A DNA stretch of 64,000 nt from Thermaceae bacterium (lineage in GTDB: Bacteria; Deinococcota; Deinococci; Deinococcales; Thermaceae), in assembly GCA_015478585.1 (NCBI GenBank), contig JADMIM010000002.1, positions 1 to 64,000 of the forward strand, written 5' to 3'. The notes beneath the pieces were generated by a model, which was not told where the DNA came from, did no database searches, and was given only the letters and a program-made list of their open reading frames with translations. Positions 9,354 through 16,819 of this stretch are shown here, in pieces. The translations under genes were made by a program, and so were the position numbers. Every line of letters begins with the position of its first letter. The stretch's first letter is position 1.

Positions 9354-9361
9354 CTAATCGT

Positions 9362-10513
9362 ATGGGTTTGCTTACCGATTATCTAGCCGCCGCCCTCAAG
9401 TCCGCTCAGTACCGCCCCGGCGAAGGGGGCTTCCTCGAGGTCACTGTCCCCGATGTCACCGGTCTGCTGGTGCGCGGGCGCAGCTTCGAGGAGTGCCGCG
9501 AACGCCTCCAGGACGAACTCGAGCTGTGGCTCAGCAAAAGCCTACTGGCCCACCAGCCCTTGCCCGAACTCAGCGGGGCCGGTACACAGTTGCAGCAGCT
9601 CGCCCTCGAGACTACTCCGTCCACCAACCCCACCGAGCAAATCATCCTCAAGACCGTGCGCACCATCCTAGAGGAAGTTCGCTCCCAGCGCCGGGGAAGT
9701 CGCCTGGAGGAGCGCTCCCAGCCTCAGGCCCAGCAGTCGCGCCCCGAGGGTAGTCGCATTGTGACGGGCGATCCACGCCGTCCAGAACCCAAGCGTACTT
9801 CGGTGCGGGTCTCGGATTACGTGAGCGAAGCGGGCTTGAGCCTCCAACTCAGCCGCAACGGCAGTAATGAGGTCGAGGAGAAGACATTGGAGCGCGTGAG
9901 CAGCTTCCTGGGCGAGCGTTTCGGTTCGCTCGAGGGGCTCTACGAAAAGCTCAAGGTCGCGGCCACCAAAGGCGGCGGGGAGTTCCAATATTCGCTGGCC
10001 TCGAGCAGCCAAAACGACATCGGCATCGTCACCCAGTTCTGCACCATCCTGAAGGAGACTGGCTTTCTCAAGACCTACACCTATAGCTCTAAACAGCGCC
10101 GGGTCTATGGGCGGCTCACTGCCGAGGGCAAGCTGAACAACTTCCTCACCGGTGGCTGGCTCGAGCGCTACTCCAAGAGTGTGGTGCAACTGGCCCTCAG
10201 GCGGCGCAACCTGCCGCACGACCTGCTTGCCAACCCGGTGCTGGTCTACCCCAACGGCGACCGCTTCGAGATAGACCTGATGGCACGCACGCCGAGCAAA
10301 TTTCTGATGGTCGAGTGCAAGACCGGTAACTACGATGTGGCCCTGGAACGCCATCAACGCATCGCCCAGGATTTGCGTATCCCGGCCAAGCAAGTTTTGT
10401 ACGTGCTGCTAAGCGTCCCCGAACAGGTTCTGGACGAACTCGAGAACCAGTGGGGTTTCACCTTTGCTAACGAGAAGACCCTCGAGGCCGAGCTGGAAAA
10501 GCTCCTGGCTTGA
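9362..10513 (+). CDS. HicB-like domain fused to a Card1/Can2-like PD-(D/E)xK nuclease domain
   Basis: A 383-aa protein. Residues 1-60 are HicB-like (YLAAALKSAQY, GGFLEVTVPDVTGLLVRGRS, EECRERLQDELELWL). Residues about 80-150 are a low-complexity, basic, Q/R/P-rich linker. Residues about 170-383 end in GGWLERYSKSVV, then FEIDLMARTPSKFLMVECKTG, the D...ExK metal site of PD-(D/E)xK nucleases. The GGWLE plus ExDxx...ECKTG combination resembles the DUF1887 (Card1/Can2) nuclease family, but no CARF sensor is present. HicB antitoxins normally carry a DNA-binding C-terminus; here a nuclease replaces it. The frame starts at the ATG matching HicB N-termini. Role unproven. Confidence 0.7.
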   Translation: MGLLTDYLAAALKSAQYRPGEGGFLEVTVPDVTGLLVRGRSFEECRERLQDELELWLSKSLLAHQPLPELSGAGTQLQQLALETTPSTNPTEQIILKTVRTILEEVRSQRRGSRLEERSQPQAQQSRPEGSRIVTGDPRRPEPKRTSVRVSDYVSEAGLSLQLSRNGSNEVEEKTLERVSSFLGERFGSLEGLYEKLKVAATKGGGEFQYSLASSSQNDIGIVTQFCTILKETGFLKTYTYSSKQRRVYGRLTAEGKLNNFLTGGWLERYSKSVVQLALRRRNLPHDLLANPVLVYPNGDRFEIDLMARTPSKFLMVECKTGNYDVALERHQRIAQDLRIPAKQVLYVLLSVPEQVLDELENQWGFTFANEKTLEAELEKLLA

Positions 10514-10522
10514 ACTGGTTTT

Positions 10523-11555
10523 TAGGGCAGTTTCAACAAATATCACTGGGACAGTAGATAGCCCGCGCGGCTGAAGAAGCCTCGTGCATCAGCGGCGGTG
10601 ATGGCTTGGAAGGCTGAGCCGATGGCGAGGTCAAGCAACTCACGGGAGCGGGCTTTAGCCTGACGGACGAGGGTTTTGAGCTTGTTGAAAACGCCTTCAA
10701 TGGGGTTGGGCCAAGCAGATGTGCCTCCGGGGTCGGAGGCACGCTTGTCTGCGTGAGGTCTGGAGAATAGACAGGCATGTGCAGTACCGAGCATCCCACG
10801 GCCTCAATCATTCCTAGGGCCGTGGGGCTGTAATGAACCTTGAGGTTGTCCATCACCACCGTCTGACCGGGTTTGAGGGTAGGCAACGTGCTGTACATAA
10901 GCGTCGAAGGCCAGGGTATCCAGGCCGCCTTTGAGGGTCATAGCCGAGGTCATCCCCGCTACGGTCAAGCTAGCAATCAGCGTGAGGTTGCTGCCCCGGT
11001 TACGGGGGACTTCGCCATAGGCCCGCTGCCCACTCGGAGCGCGGGCGTACAGCGGGGTCATGGCAATATGCGTACCCGACTCATCCAGGAACACCCAATC
11101 CTGCACCGGCTCGGCTTGATACTGCTCGCGCCAGTGTTGTCGTTCTAGCTCATCGCGTTCAATGGCTTTGAAGGTCTTTTTTTTCTCATCAACTTAGCCC
11201 GCTTCAAGGCCGTGTGCATGGTGGCGATACCCACCTTCACTCCTGTCGTCTGTTCCCAGCGTTCACAGTGTTGCGCCAAGGTGTCATCGCTATGCGATTC
11301 AACCTGGGCTTTGAGCGAGTTTTCGTGCTCAGCAGTAATCTTGCGGGGTCTGCCGGGTGGAGGCTCAGCTCGGGCTTTGCCACTACGCTCAAACGCCTTC
11401 ACCCATGCCCGCACCGTCTCCTCATGCACCTTGAACAGCCGCGCCGCTGCCGCTTTATTTCGGTGCTCTGCCACGTAGCTCAGCACTCGCTCCCGCAGGT
11501 CTTTGGAATACGCCATTCTACATCTACCCCAAGACTTTTTCCTGAAACCGCCCTA
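10523..11555 (-). mobile_element. IS630-family insertion sequence, degenerate
   Basis: Terminal inverted repeats read TA-GGGCAGTTTCA at the left and TA-GGGCGGTTTCAGG (reverse complement of the right end). The body is 10525-11553 with a TA on each side, the IS630/Tc1 target. It carries one transposase gene on the minus strand that is broken in several places. It lies 9 bp downstream of the HicB-nuclease stop. Confidence 0.85.
10543..11516 (-). pseudogene. IS630 transposase, frameshifted
   Basis: Residues 1-120 (11516 to about 11170) hold the N-terminal helix-turn-helix (MAYSKDLRERVLSYV, FKVHEETVRAWVKAFE, PPPGRPRKIT). At an A8 run (plus 11171-11178) a -1 shift continues into the DDE domain QDWVFLDESGTH. 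A second break occurs near 10898, after AYVQHV. The third acidic motif has been split by an insertion of about 46 bp between YSPDL and NPIEGVFNKLKTL. The insert contains the hairpin GCCTCCGACCCCGGAGGC. The A8 shift could be programmed, as in other IS630 elements, but the later lesions make the enzyme dead. Confidence 0.85.
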
Positions 11556-11580
11556 GGAGCCGAACCAGAGAAATACAGCC

Positions 11581-12372
11581 CTACCTCGCCGTCCCACGAA
11601 ACTCGGCCTGGATACGGTTTTCCACTACTTTGGCTAGATCGCTGTCGCTCGAGGCCAGCAAGTAGCTATAAGCCGCAGGCGCGTAGCTGACGTTGCTGGT
11701 GAGCCACAAAGCCAGCGCAGCCTCGTGCGAGTTGGTGGGTGTGACCTCACTCTCGAGCCTCACCCAGCGCACCGGAGCCGCATATACGACCACGCCCGAG
11801 GCGTTTTGCACCTCTATGCTCGAGGCCAGTTTAAGCTTGTCCACAGGCAAGACGAAGAGCCCGTTCCCGTCACTGCTCAAGCTCATTAGCTCTTTCTTGG
11901 AGGCCTTAATCAGGCGTAGGCTCTGGCCCTCGGCAATCGGCAGGCTGAGCGTAGCCAGGCTGTAGTCGGCGGGCAGATACAGTGCTGGGGCACTCCCCTC
12001 CGCGCCGCGACTCTTGGCCTCTTTCACGAAGGCTTTCTCGGCTTCTTTTTTGCAGACCCCGATATCCTGGCAGCCCGCCATCAGGTTGTCCCAGAAACTT
12101 TTGGGCTTGGCTAGCTCGAAACACGAGGCTCCGGGGCTTTGCAGGATATAGGCTTTTACCCCATAGGAGAGCTTGCCTTTGCCTTCAGTCACGCATAGCC
12201 GGTCGCCTGCGTCCAGGCTCAGGTTGAGGGCTGCTCCACCGCTGCGGTTGTAGCTCTGCGCACTCCCATCGCTGCGCACCACCTGGGCCTTGCCATATAG
12301 CTCGAGCTTGGCCTGCCCGGCCAGCGCGAAGGAGCCCAGCAGGAAGCCCATAGCCCATAGCCCATAGCCCAT
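11581..12372 (-). CDS. Secreted protein with FecR-like N-terminal region, partner of CHASE2 protein
   Basis: I do not recognise the family with certainty. A signal peptide (MGFLLGSFALAGQA) is followed at about residues 25-95 by a FecR-like pattern: KAQVVRSDGSAQ, LSLDAGDRLCVTEGKGKLSYG, ASCFEL. The middle is lysine/glutamate-rich with Cys pairs (GCQDIGVCKKE). The C-terminal part (about 130-262) looks like a beta-rich domain. It begins 17 bp after the CHASE2 stop and is probably in its operon. The start is ambiguous because it lies in a heptamer repeat with in-frame ATGs at 12372 and 12351. Cyanobacterial CHASE2 loci often pair with FecR-domain proteins (family knowledge). Confidence 0.6.
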   Translation of the reverse strand: MGYGLWAMGFLLGSFALAGQAKLELYGKAQVVRSDGSAQSYNRSGGAALNLSLDAGDRLCVTEGKGKLSYGVKAYILQSPGASCFELAKPKSFWDNLMAGCQDIGVCKKEAEKAFVKEAKSRGAEGSAPALYLPADYSLATLSLPIAEGQSLRLIKASKKELMSLSSDGNGLFVLPVDKLKLASSIEVQNASGVVVYAAPVRWVRLESEVTPTNSHEAALALWLTSNVSYAPAAYSYLLASSDSDLAKVVENRIQAEFRGTAR

Positions 12373-12379
12373 GGCCCAT
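12345..12379 (-). repeat. Heptamer repeat (ATGGGCT x4 + ATGGGCC) at a start codon
   Basis: Five tandem 7-bp units, each carrying an ATG in a different frame, cover the start region of the secreted gene. Every third unit is in frame. Loss or gain of a unit would change which ATG matches the coding frame. Confidence 0.8.
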
Positions 12380-12388
12380 TGTCCCGAC

Positions 12389-13675
12389 TTAAGGCTTAGC
12401 CTCCGGTGCTTGATGTTCGACGTGTCCTGTCTCATGCTTTTTACCTCCGCTAAAAGGTTTCAAGGCCAGCATTCCCAGTTGGAAAGCCAGGATGGGAAAC
12501 AGATAGTCCAGGAAGTGTCCATAGTATTGCAGCACCAGCACCCCGGCAAAAAACAAAAACCAGGCCGCAATGGCGGTTTCGATCAGGGCCTGGGTGAAGT
12601 CGCGGAAACGGCTGGCCCGCAATAGCCCGTCGGTGATGGTATAGGTCAGCCACAAGGCCACAAATACCAGAACCGCCACCACCAGCAGCAGCGGCCCCCA
12701 GCCCAGCACCTCGGAAAAATGCCGATAGGTTGCCAGGGTCATCAAGGCACTCAGGTGAATATCAATGCCCTGCAAGGCTCCAACCGGCGTGAAGTGGGCA
12801 TCGTCTGAAACCGGATAGGTGCGGCCTACCAGAAAAAGTGCCCCCTCGGTCTGGGGCGACTTCGCCAGGGTATCGGCCAGCAGCTCGTTGCCACTAATGA
12901 CCACCAGACCGGGCCAGAGCTGGGTGCCCTCGGTATCTGGCCCATAGCGGCGCACCTGGCGGAACACGATACGCTTGCCATCTTGGCTGCCCTGGCCCAA
13001 GTTGCGGCATCTGGCCTGATCCAGCCCGGCCCCCAGGCAGTACAGTGCCAGCGAGGCTGCCAGGGGTTGCCCACTGCGAGGGCGGGGAACCCAGCGGGCT
13101 TGTCCATCGCCGTCGTAGAGGATCTGCGCAGCGACCTGCTCGAGCCTGGGGCTGACCTGGGCCAAGGGCAGACCCATCACCTGGGGGTCGGGCAGCAGCA
13201 GGAGAGAGGAGACCTGTCGTAAGGTCTGCAATAGCTGCTGGTCGCCCGCTGAGCGCACCCCGCCCTCGTTGCTGGGCTGGCTGAGGTCGAAGTCCAGGAA
13301 AACCGCTTTGGGACGATACTCCATCAGCTTTTGCAGCAGCCGCGCCATCTGGCCCCGATTGAAGACGTAGCCCTCAGGGCTGAGTTGCTGCACGCTGGCC
13401 TGGTCGAGGTCTACCAGAATCACCAGGGGAAAGCCCCTGGCCGGTCTGGGGGCGGGCCAGGGGTACACGAAGCGGGTGAGCTGGTCGAGGGCGGTTCCTT
13501 GGGGCGACTTGATGATTACCGAGAATGGCCCTAGCCAGCCCCTCGAGAGCACCAGCGAAAGCACCAGCATGGTCAGAACCACCAGCAGGGTTCGCCTCAG
13601 AGCTTTGCGGGCATGGGGCGAGAGCCGGACTCGGCGGGGCGGCGGGTTTTGGGCTTGGGGGGTTCTGCTATTCAC
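12389..13675 (-). CDS. CHASE2 extracellular sensor domain protein
   Basis: A 428-aa membrane protein. A basic N-terminus and one transmembrane helix (about 28-48) are followed by a CHASE2 periplasmic domain (about 50-310) with VILVDLDQASVQQLSPEGYVFNR and YRPKAVFLDFDLSQPS blocks. Three closely spaced transmembrane helices lie at about 320-400, the usual CHASE2 end. There is no kinase, cyclase or other output domain, so it must signal through a partner. It starts with GTG. A TATAAT lies 15 nt upstream. It is divergent from the caspase gene and upstream of the secreted FecR-like gene. Confidence 0.8.
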   Translation of the reverse strand: MNSRTPQAQNPPPRRVRLSPHARKALRRTLLVVLTMLVLSLVLSRGWLGPFSVIIKSPQGTALDQLTRFVYPWPAPRPARGFPLVILVDLDQASVQQLSPEGYVFNRGQMARLLQKLMEYRPKAVFLDFDLSQPSNEGGVRSAGDQQLLQTLRQVSSLLLLPDPQVMGLPLAQVSPRLEQVAAQILYDGDGQARWVPRPRSGQPLAASLALYCLGAGLDQARCRNLGQGSQDGKRIVFRQVRRYGPDTEGTQLWPGLVVISGNELLADTLAKSPQTEGALFLVGRTYPVSDDAHFTPVGALQGIDIHLSALMTLATYRHFSEVLGWGPLLLVVAVLVFVALWLTYTITDGLLRASRFRDFTQALIETAIAAWFLFFAGVLVLQYYGHFLDYLFPILAFQLGMLALKPFSGGKKHETGHVEHQAPEAKP

Positions 13676-13690
13676 GTATAGGCTCGCATG

Positions 13691-13696
13691 ATTATA
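13691..13696 (-). promoter_or_regulatory. -10 TATAAT for the CHASE2 gene, in divergent spacer
   Basis: On the minus strand TATAAT lies 15 nt before the GTG at 13675. The rest of the 263-bp divergent spacer (13676-13938) shows no gene. It contains AT-richer DNA than its surroundings. I could not place the caspase promoter with confidence. Confidence 0.5.
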
Positions 13697-13938
13697 AAAA
13701 TCGGCTAAACCGATGGCCTGCCGTTTCTACATCTTGTGCCTTAACCTTAGCAATGATACTAGCATTAGTGCCCTTCTGGACGCAACAACAAAAGGTGAAA
13801 AAGCCTTCCCCACCGTGCTATACTACAAATCCATCCCTTTTACCGGGTTAACGCCGTCTCCCACGTCGCTTAGCAAGTTCTCACCTCGTTTTCACGGTAA
13901 GACCGGGGATAGGAGTGCAACACACCCGGGGAACCCCG

Positions 13939-15201
13939 ATGCAGTGGCGATTAGGGCCTACAACGCTGCCCTGGCTAGTGTCAGGGGTGGTGTTATGCGG
14001 GCTGGTCTGGGGACAAGACCTTAACAAAACCCTATCCACCCCTCAGACCTATGCCCTGGTTATCGGGATTAATAACTACCGGCCCTATCCTGAAACCCCC
14101 GCCCTGCCCCCGCTCAACTTTGCCGAGAGCGATGCTAGAAAGATGGCCCAAGCCCTGCGCGACCCCAGCGAGGGGCGGGTGAGCAAAGTGCGTCTGCTGC
14201 TGGATACCGATGCCAGTAAGACCGCCATCGAGGCCGAACTGCGCGACCTTTCGCGCCGCCTCACGACGGCAGATACCCTGGTTGTCTATTACTCCGGCCA
14301 CGGGATGCCCAACAGCCAGGGCCAGCCCTCGATGATGCCCAGCGATGCCAAAACCAACGACGAGGAAACCTGGCTGCCCCTCGAGGAGGTTCAGAGCCTG
14401 GTGAAAACCCATAGTGGGGGCAAGGGCCGCCTGATTCTGATTGTGGATGCTTGTTTTAGCGGGCGTTCGCAGCCGGGTTCGCGCAGCTTCACCTTGCCTG
14501 GGCGTAAGGACGTACCCAAGCCCCAAACCCCCACACCCAGCGGTCAGGATGTGGTGCTGGCTTCCTCCTCGGATACCCAGCCCAGTTGGGAAGACAGCGA
14601 TTTGGGCGGCGGGGTCTTTACCACCTATTTGCTCGAGGCCATGTCTGGCAAGGGCGATGCTAACGGCGATGGGGTGGTGACGGTGGGTGAAGCCTATGCC
14701 TACGCTGCACGAAAAGTCGAGGAATTCGCTTTGCGCAAGGGCAATGCCCAGACCCCCAAGCTCTACGGCCCACAGGATTATCCCCTGGCCCTCAACCCCA
14801 TTGCCGCAGGCAAGAGCCGCATCGCGTCCCTCAAGGTGGAAGGGTATATCAGTGGGACTCAGTTCGATGCGCTGGCGGCCTGGGTAGATGGCCCCAAACA
14901 GCCCGAAGACCTCAGGTTTTACCTCTCGGGCTACCTTACCAACACCCAGTTTATCTACCTCGTAGAAGCCGGGGCCATTCCCAATGTGCCTTCGACCCTC
15001 AAGACCGACTGGCGTTTACGCCGATTGGGTTCGCTGCGCGAGGCCAAGAAAATACGCCTCGAGCAGTTCTGGGTACTCAGCGCGATGATCGAAGCCGGGA
15101 AAGCCCCCTCCGACCTGAGCGAGTATCTGCGGGGCAGGCTTAAAGAAGCCAACTTCTTGCAGCGCCTCAACGCCGGAGCGGTGCGGGGAGTACCCAGATA
15201 A
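13939..15201 (+). CDS. Exported caspase-like (C14) peptidase with EF-hand-like loop
   Basis: A 420-aa protein. A signal peptide occupies residues 1-25 (VSGVVLCGLVWGQ). The p20-like caspase domain (about 36-260) has the catalytic dyad His121 in YYSGHGMP and Cys172 in IVDACFSGR. A p10-like part contains ASSSDTQPSWED and GVFTTYLLEAM. Residues about 236-244 (DANGDGVVT) form an EF-hand-like calcium loop. The C-terminal 140 aa are unrecognised but contain a repeated motif: GYISGTQFDALAAWV, GYLTNTQFIYLVEAG, and near the end GRLKEANFLQRLNAG. The start at 13939 is the ATG opening the signal peptide; it follows GGGGAA. It is divergent from the CHASE2 gene. Confidence 0.85.
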   Translation: MQWRLGPTTLPWLVSGVVLCGLVWGQDLNKTLSTPQTYALVIGINNYRPYPETPALPPLNFAESDARKMAQALRDPSEGRVSKVRLLLDTDASKTAIEAELRDLSRRLTTADTLVVYYSGHGMPNSQGQPSMMPSDAKTNDEETWLPLEEVQSLVKTHSGGKGRLILIVDACFSGRSQPGSRSFTLPGRKDVPKPQTPTPSGQDVVLASSSDTQPSWEDSDLGGGVFTTYLLEAMSGKGDANGDGVVTVGEAYAYAARKVEEFALRKGNAQTPKLYGPQDYPLALNPIAAGKSRIASLKVEGYISGTQFDALAAWVDGPKQPEDLRFYLSGYLTNTQFIYLVEAGAIPNVPSTLKTDWRLRRLGSLREAKKIRLEQFWVLSAMIEAGKAPSDLSEYLRGRLKEANFLQRLNAGAVRGVPR

Positions 15202-15312
15202 GCTGCCCGAGCATTTGTGGCCCTTCTCCCTATAGCCGGTGGGGTGGGTCTAGAAATCCCCCCATCCAGCCCCGATCCGGCTTTGCACCATGAGCTTGGC
15301 AAGGTTTTTTCA

Positions 15313-15656
15313 CCCCCTTTAGTAACAGGCTTTTATCACGAGCGAGTACAAATGGGTGTTCGCCTTGCTTTTCCCCAACCTGGCCTCGACTACGCCCGCT
15401 TAGGCGCATTGCGGGGCACGGGGCTGATTATCGCCGCTTTCGCTATTTTCGCCGCTACTCATGACAGCAAAAAGGAACTGGGTGCGGTCTTTCTAAGCGG
15501 GTGGACGGCCCTATTCTTTCTGAAAACCGCTCTAGAGTACGCGAGAGACATACTGCCCCCTACCCATAAATCGGGACTTGGAAGGACTTAGGGAGGCTAC
15601 CAGGAGGGGGACTACACCTTATACCCAGTCATGATAAAAGCCTGTTACTAAGGGGG
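15313..15656. mobile_element. 344-bp element with 27-bp inverted ends, disrupted by a MITE
   Basis: CCCCCTTTAGTAACAGGCTT at 15313 is matched inversely by AAGCCTGTTACTAAGGGGG ending at 15656, with a few mismatches over about 27 bp. A complete family 2 MITE (15431-15532) lies inside. No transposase is encoded, so this is a non-autonomous or relic element. The spacer 15202-15734 otherwise shows no gene. Confidence 0.65.
15431..15532 (+). repeat. MITE-like family 2, copy 1
   Basis: 102 bp starting TCGCCGCTTTCG and ending TCTGAAAACCGCTC with TA on both sides (15429-15430, 15533-15534). Its outward end (TA-GAGCGGTTTTCAG) closely matches the right end of the IS630 element (TA-GGGCGGTTTCAGG). Confidence 0.85.
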
Positions 15657-15734
15657 CAGGGGGATTGATATCTGTAGTTCTAAGGGGCGAAGGAAATATA
15701 TTTCTATATGAAGTCGGTTTTTAAGCGAGCGGAT

Positions 15735-16106
15735 TCAGAACCCAGTGATTTTTTGCGTGGTCAGGCCCACCAGGGTCAGCGCGGCGAAGTAGAACAGGGC
15801 CGAGCCACCAATTACTTCCACGCTGCTCCAGTTATTGCGGCCAAACATTCTCTCACCGATAAACAGCGTTGGGTAGGCGTACATCACCACGAAAGAGGCC
15901 AACTTGCCGCCGGTGGTGTGTTGAAACTTGTCGTTGACCGCTTCGTTGAGGGTTTGGCGCTCGAACTCGCTCAGGCCGTCGTAACTGCGTCCGTCTAGCT
16001 CGAGGTACAAAAGCCGCAAGTGCATACCGTTCATGGCTTTGTGGGCGAGAAAGGCGGCCACCGCCAACAGTACGGAAATCAGGAGGGGAGCTAACAAGGT
16101 GCTCAT
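15735..16106 (-). CDS. Small two-helix membrane protein, unknown
   Basis: I do not recognise this 123-aa protein. It has a transmembrane helix at about 5-22 (LLISVLLAVAAFLAHKA) and another at about 98-117 (GGSALFYFAALTLVGLTT), with a short hydrophobic stretch at 72-82. The central part is polar (LDGRSYDGLSEFERQTLNEAV). TATACT lies 8 nt before the ATG, so it appears leaderless and expressed. It may be in the same direction-run as pth but has its own promoter. Confidence 0.65.
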   Translation of the reverse strand: MSTLLAPLLISVLLAVAAFLAHKAMNGMHLRLLYLELDGRSYDGLSEFERQTLNEAVNDKFQHTTGGKLASFVVMYAYPTLFIGERMFGRNNWSSVEVIGGSALFYFAALTLVGLTTQKITGF

Positions 16107-16114
16107 CAGGGATG

Positions 16115-16120
16115 AGTATA
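16115..16120 (-). promoter_or_regulatory. -10 TATACT for the 15735-16106 gene
   Basis: On the minus strand TATACT is followed by 8 nt and the ATG at 16106, with no ribosome-binding site. Confidence 0.6.
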
Positions 16121-16174
16121 TTCGGGTTTTGCGGCCCTTCCGGTGACGAACAACCCGGCTCTGTGAGCCTGGCG

Positions 16175-16753
16175 TTACGGCTGGGCCGGAGGCTTGGGAC
16201 CAAGGTCGAGGCCGTTGTATTTTTTCCGGCTAGCCTCAAAGCCCTCAAGTATCCAAGTTTGCACGGCCTCGGCGCAGGTTTCGACCACTTCCTCCATCAC
16301 CGAAATCAACTCCGGTCGAAAATCACTCAGCACCCAGCTTGCTCCCTCCTCCGGGTTGGGGGGCTTGCCGATGCCTATGCGTAGCCGGTGAAAAGCCTGG
16401 CTGCTAAGATGTGCCGATATGGACTCGAGACCGTAGTTCCCAGCGTTCCCACCCCCAGCCTTGAAACGCAGTTTTCCGGGGGGCAAATCCAACTCGTCGT
16501 GGACGACCAAAATGCGCTCAGGGGGAATTTTGTAATAGCGGCTGAAGGGGGCTACAGCTTCCCCGGTGGCGTTGTAAAAGGTGGTTGGCTTCATCAGCCA
16601 GCCCGAAACCTCACCCAGCTTGAACTCTGCCACCAAAGCCTGGCCTTTGGGACGAAAATCCTGTCCCAACTTGTCCAGCACCCAAAACCCCAGGTTGTGC
16701 TTGGTACGGGCGTACTGGAGGCCGGGATTGCCTTGTCCGACGATAAGAAACAT
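16175..16753 (-). CDS. pth: Peptidyl-tRNA hydrolase
   Basis: Cytoplasmic esterase of 192 aa that recycles tRNA from prematurely released peptidyl-tRNA. Family motifs are IVGQGNPGLQYARTKHNLGF (5-24), with the catalytic histidine in KHNLGF; FYNATGEAV (about 58-66); VVHDELDLPPGKLRFK (about 84-99); and GGGNAGNYGLESIS (about 101), the last close to the usual GGxxGHNGL. The change of GHNGL to GNYGL removes a normally conserved His and is worth noting. It lies downstream of rplY, a common pairing. Confidence 0.92.
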   Translation of the reverse strand: MFLIVGQGNPGLQYARTKHNLGFWVLDKLGQDFRPKGQALVAEFKLGEVSGWLMKPTTFYNATGEAVAPFSRYYKIPPERILVVHDELDLPPGKLRFKAGGGNAGNYGLESISAHLSSQAFHRLRIGIGKPPNPEEGASWVLSDFRPELISVMEEVVETCAEAVQTWILEGFEASRKKYNGLDLGPKPPAQP

Positions 16754-16756
16754 ATC

Positions 16757-16812
16757 TGGCTAAAAGCTGAAGGCCGAAAGCCGGGACTGCCCTCAGCCTT
16801 CGGCCCTCGGCA
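16757..16812. repeat. Hairpin spacer between rplY and pth
   Basis: GCTGAAGGCCGAAAG faces GCCTTCGGCCCTCGGC in inverted orientation, using the same word set (CTGAAGGC, CGAAAGC) as other spacers in the window. It separates two co-directional housekeeping genes. Confidence 0.5.
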
Positions 16813-16819
16813 CCAAACT

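Noticed and set aside
15217-15591. Open frame of 124 codons downstream of the caspase gene
   Set aside because: Most of it is MITE and inverted-repeat DNA; no start signal and no similarity.
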